A DNA stretch of 31,286 nucleotides, from NCBI RefSeq assembly GCF_003171515.1, contig NW_027093994.1, forward strand, positions 1-31,286, read 5' to 3'. Each line of letters begins with the position of its first letter. The first letter of the stretch is position 1. The stretch comes from Pyrenophora tritici-repentis. Lineage: Eukaryota; Ascomycota; Dothideomycetes; Pleosporales; Pleosporaceae. Of the stretch, positions 29,666 to 31,286 are shown piece after piece. The notes below the pieces were generated by a model. That model saw only the letters and a list, made by a program, of their open reading frames with translations. It did not search any database and was not told the DNA's origin. The position numbers were made by a program, and so were the translations under genes.

Positions 29666-29993
29666 AAGAGAGTAAGAAGAGGAGTTTTATCAAGGTAAGA
29701 TAGATTAAGGGGGCGCAGAGGGTAAATTGTAAGAGTAGAGAGTAGAGAAAGAAGAGAGAGAGAGTAAGAGTAAGCTGTAAGGTATCACAAAAAGGGTAGA
29801 GGAGAGGGTAGAGTAGAGAGAAGAAGTTTAACAAGTATAAGATAAAAGAAAGAAGAAATATAAAAGTAGAGAGAAGTAAAGAAGAAGAAGAGAATCGAAG
29901 AAGTATAGGAGGATAGAAAGAAAGAAGGAGGTAAACGAAAAGAGAAAATAAATAAGAAGAGTATAAAGAAGATAGTTAGAAATTAAGACGAAG
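29666..29993. other. Purine-rich spacer before the third LINE
   Basis: A, G and T-rich + strand with no recognisable gene. It contains another GTAAGCTGTAAGGTATCACAA word related to those at 28027 and 28091. Confidence 0.5.
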
Positions 29994-30263
29994 TATTATT
30001 ATTATTATTATTATATTTCCATTAGAGTCTGTATCAGTCGGTGACTATGTAGGACTTTGGCTAAGCCGTTCTATGTATGTTGTTCAATATGGAGTTTCTA
30101 TAGGTCTTGTACAATTTGGAGGATAGTTGCGTAGTCCAATTTCCGAGCTAGTCTTCCGTTGGCGCGGGTGCTAAAGAGCAGTGTGGTGAACAGAAAGAGA
30201 TGTAACAGCGAGCTCTTTGCGAAAAGAAATATTGTTTGTAGTTTTATACAGTGTCTGTCTGTT
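29994..30263 (-). mobile_element. LINE 3' end fragment
   Basis: ATT triplet tail, then CCATTAGAGTCTGTATCAG and the 3' UTR seen at 9450-9690. Similarity ends at GTGTCTGTCTGTT, just inside the last codons of ORF2. It is closer to the large LINE than to the fragment at 15905. Strong 5' truncation; the satellite array follows immediately. Confidence 0.87.
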
Positions 30264-30270
30264 GTTTTTG

Positions 30271-31195
30271 TAGGCGTCTGTATATAGGGATCTACAAGAG
30301 AGAGAATAGATCTATACAGCTATTGCCTGGTCGATGTTTTGCTCGTGCGTGTGCTAGTGAAAGCAGGTGCTGGAGCGGTTCGGTATATGGGGTCGGTATA
30401 TCGAGTCGGTTTAGGGCGTTCGGTAGAGAGGGTATTTGGTGTAGGCGTCTGTATATAGGGATCTACAAGACAGAATAGATCTACAGCTATTACCTAGTCG
30501 ATGTTTTGGGCGTTTTGGTGTAGGCGTCTGTATACAGGAATCTATTATAACCTAACAATAATAGACCTATACAGCTATTGCCTAGTCGATGTTTTGCTCG
30601 TGCGTGTGCTAGTGAAAGCAGGTGCTAGAGCGGTTCGGTATATGGGGTCGGTATATCGAGTCGGTTTAGGGCGTTCGGTGGAGAGGGTATTTGGTGTAGG
30701 CGTCTGTATATAGGGATCTACAAGAGAGAGAATAGATCTATACATCTAGTGCCTGGTCGGTGTTTTGCTCGTGCGTGTGCTAGTGAAAGCAGGTGCTAGA
30801 GCGGTTCGGTATATGGGGTCGGTATATCGAGTCGGTTTAGGGCGTTCGGTGGAGAGGGTATTTGGTGTAGGCGTCTGTATATAGGGATCTACAAGAGAGA
30901 GAATAGATCTATACATCTAGTGCCTGGTCGGTGTTTTGCTCGTGCGTGTGCTAGTGAAAGCAGGTGCTAGAGCGGTTCGGTATATGGGGTCGGTATATCG
31001 AGTCGGTTTAGGTCGTTCGGTGGAGAGGGCTTTTGGTGTAGGGTCTGTATATAGGGATCTACAAGAGAGATAATAGATCTATACATCTAGTGCCTGGTCG
31101 GTGTTTTGCTCGTGAGTGTGCTGGTGACAGCAGGTGCTGGAGCGGTTCGGTATATGGGGTCGGTATATCGAGTTGGTTTAGGGCGTTCGGGTATA
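30271..31195 (+). repeat. ~171 bp satellite array, about 5.4 units
   Basis: The word TAGGCGTCTGTATA (last copy TAGGGTCTG) starts units at 30271, 30442, 30521, 30697, 30868 and 31039. Spacings are 171, 79, 176, 171 and 171 bp; the second unit is truncated. Each full unit has ATCTACAAGAGAGAGAATAG, a TTTTGCTCGTGCGTGTGC block, and a run of ~13 bp subrepeats of the type CGGTATATGGGGT, CGGTATATCGAGT, CGGTTTAGGGCGT. No coding potential. Confidence 0.9.
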
Positions 31196-31286
31196 GGTAG
31201 CATCTAGATATATAGGCCTATTACTTTGCAGCAATAGAGATATATACCTAAGGAAGAGCCGTTGCTCTGTCGGTTTCGTAGAGGGT
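31196..31286. other. Unassigned sequence at right edge
   Basis: Leaves the satellite pattern after GGGCGTTCGGGTATAGG. Contains ATAGAGATATATACCTA and AGCCGTTGCTCTG. Nothing recognised in 91 bp. Confidence 0.4.

Noticed and set aside
30271..31195. CRISPR-like array
   Set aside because: Whole ~171 bp units are repeated, including what would be the spacers, and the context is eukaryotic.

Overview
The window reads as fungal, most likely subtelomeric DNA of a filamentous ascomycete. The grounds are two tandem, nearly identical copies of a telomere-linked RecQ-type helicase gene of the fungal TLH kind, three Tad1-like non-LTR retrotransposon copies, an hAT-type MITE, short TTAGGG-like tracts and a satellite array at the right end. 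No bacterial or viral gene organisation, tRNA, rRNA or CRISPR was seen. Species is not determinable from this sequence alone.

Layout, left to right. 1-4947: helicase unit 1 (+ strand), entering from the left edge and cut by two 126-128 bp MITEs. 4940-7807: a broken Ser/Arg/Glu/Asp-rich reading frame starting at the helicase stop codon. 7808-9429: purine-strand DNA holding decayed pieces of an older helicase copy. 9430-15212: a near full-length LINE on the minus strand with ORF1 and ORF2, both frameshifted. 15213-15904: another piece of the same helicase relic. 15905-16572: a 5'-truncated LINE. 16573-16977: upstream region with a TATA box. 16978-21873: helicase unit 2, with its natural ATG, one MITE and small frameshifts. 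21866-24643: second copy of the Ser/Arg-rich frame. 24644-29993: purine-strand tail with two generations of helicase relics, short tandem arrays and a diverged repeat pair. 29994-30263: the 3' end of a third LINE. 30271-31195: about 5.4 units of a ~171 bp satellite, then 91 bp of unassigned sequence.

The helicase is the centre of the window. Joining the pieces of unit 2 without the MITE gives a frame of 1,588 codons. Domain order: OrsD-like paired C2H2 fingers, an RGRP AT-hook, acidic stretches, a tyrosine-recombinase-like domain (Arg694, Arg817, His861, Tyr870), a complete RecQ motor with DECH box and QESGRAGRDG motif, a four-Cys RecQ zinc site, a Glu/Met repeat and a C-terminal Cys cluster. 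The recombinase-like domain inside a telomere-linked helicase is the most interesting observation.

The rest records how such a locus evolves: head-to-tail duplication, older copies eroding into purine-rich DNA (some CAG Gln codons now read TAG), MITE hopping within the array, and LINEs at junctions between out-of-register segments. Many frame breaks are single-base losses in short homopolymers, so some apparent pseudogenes could be consensus errors of a long-read assembly; this must be settled before calling either helicase dead.
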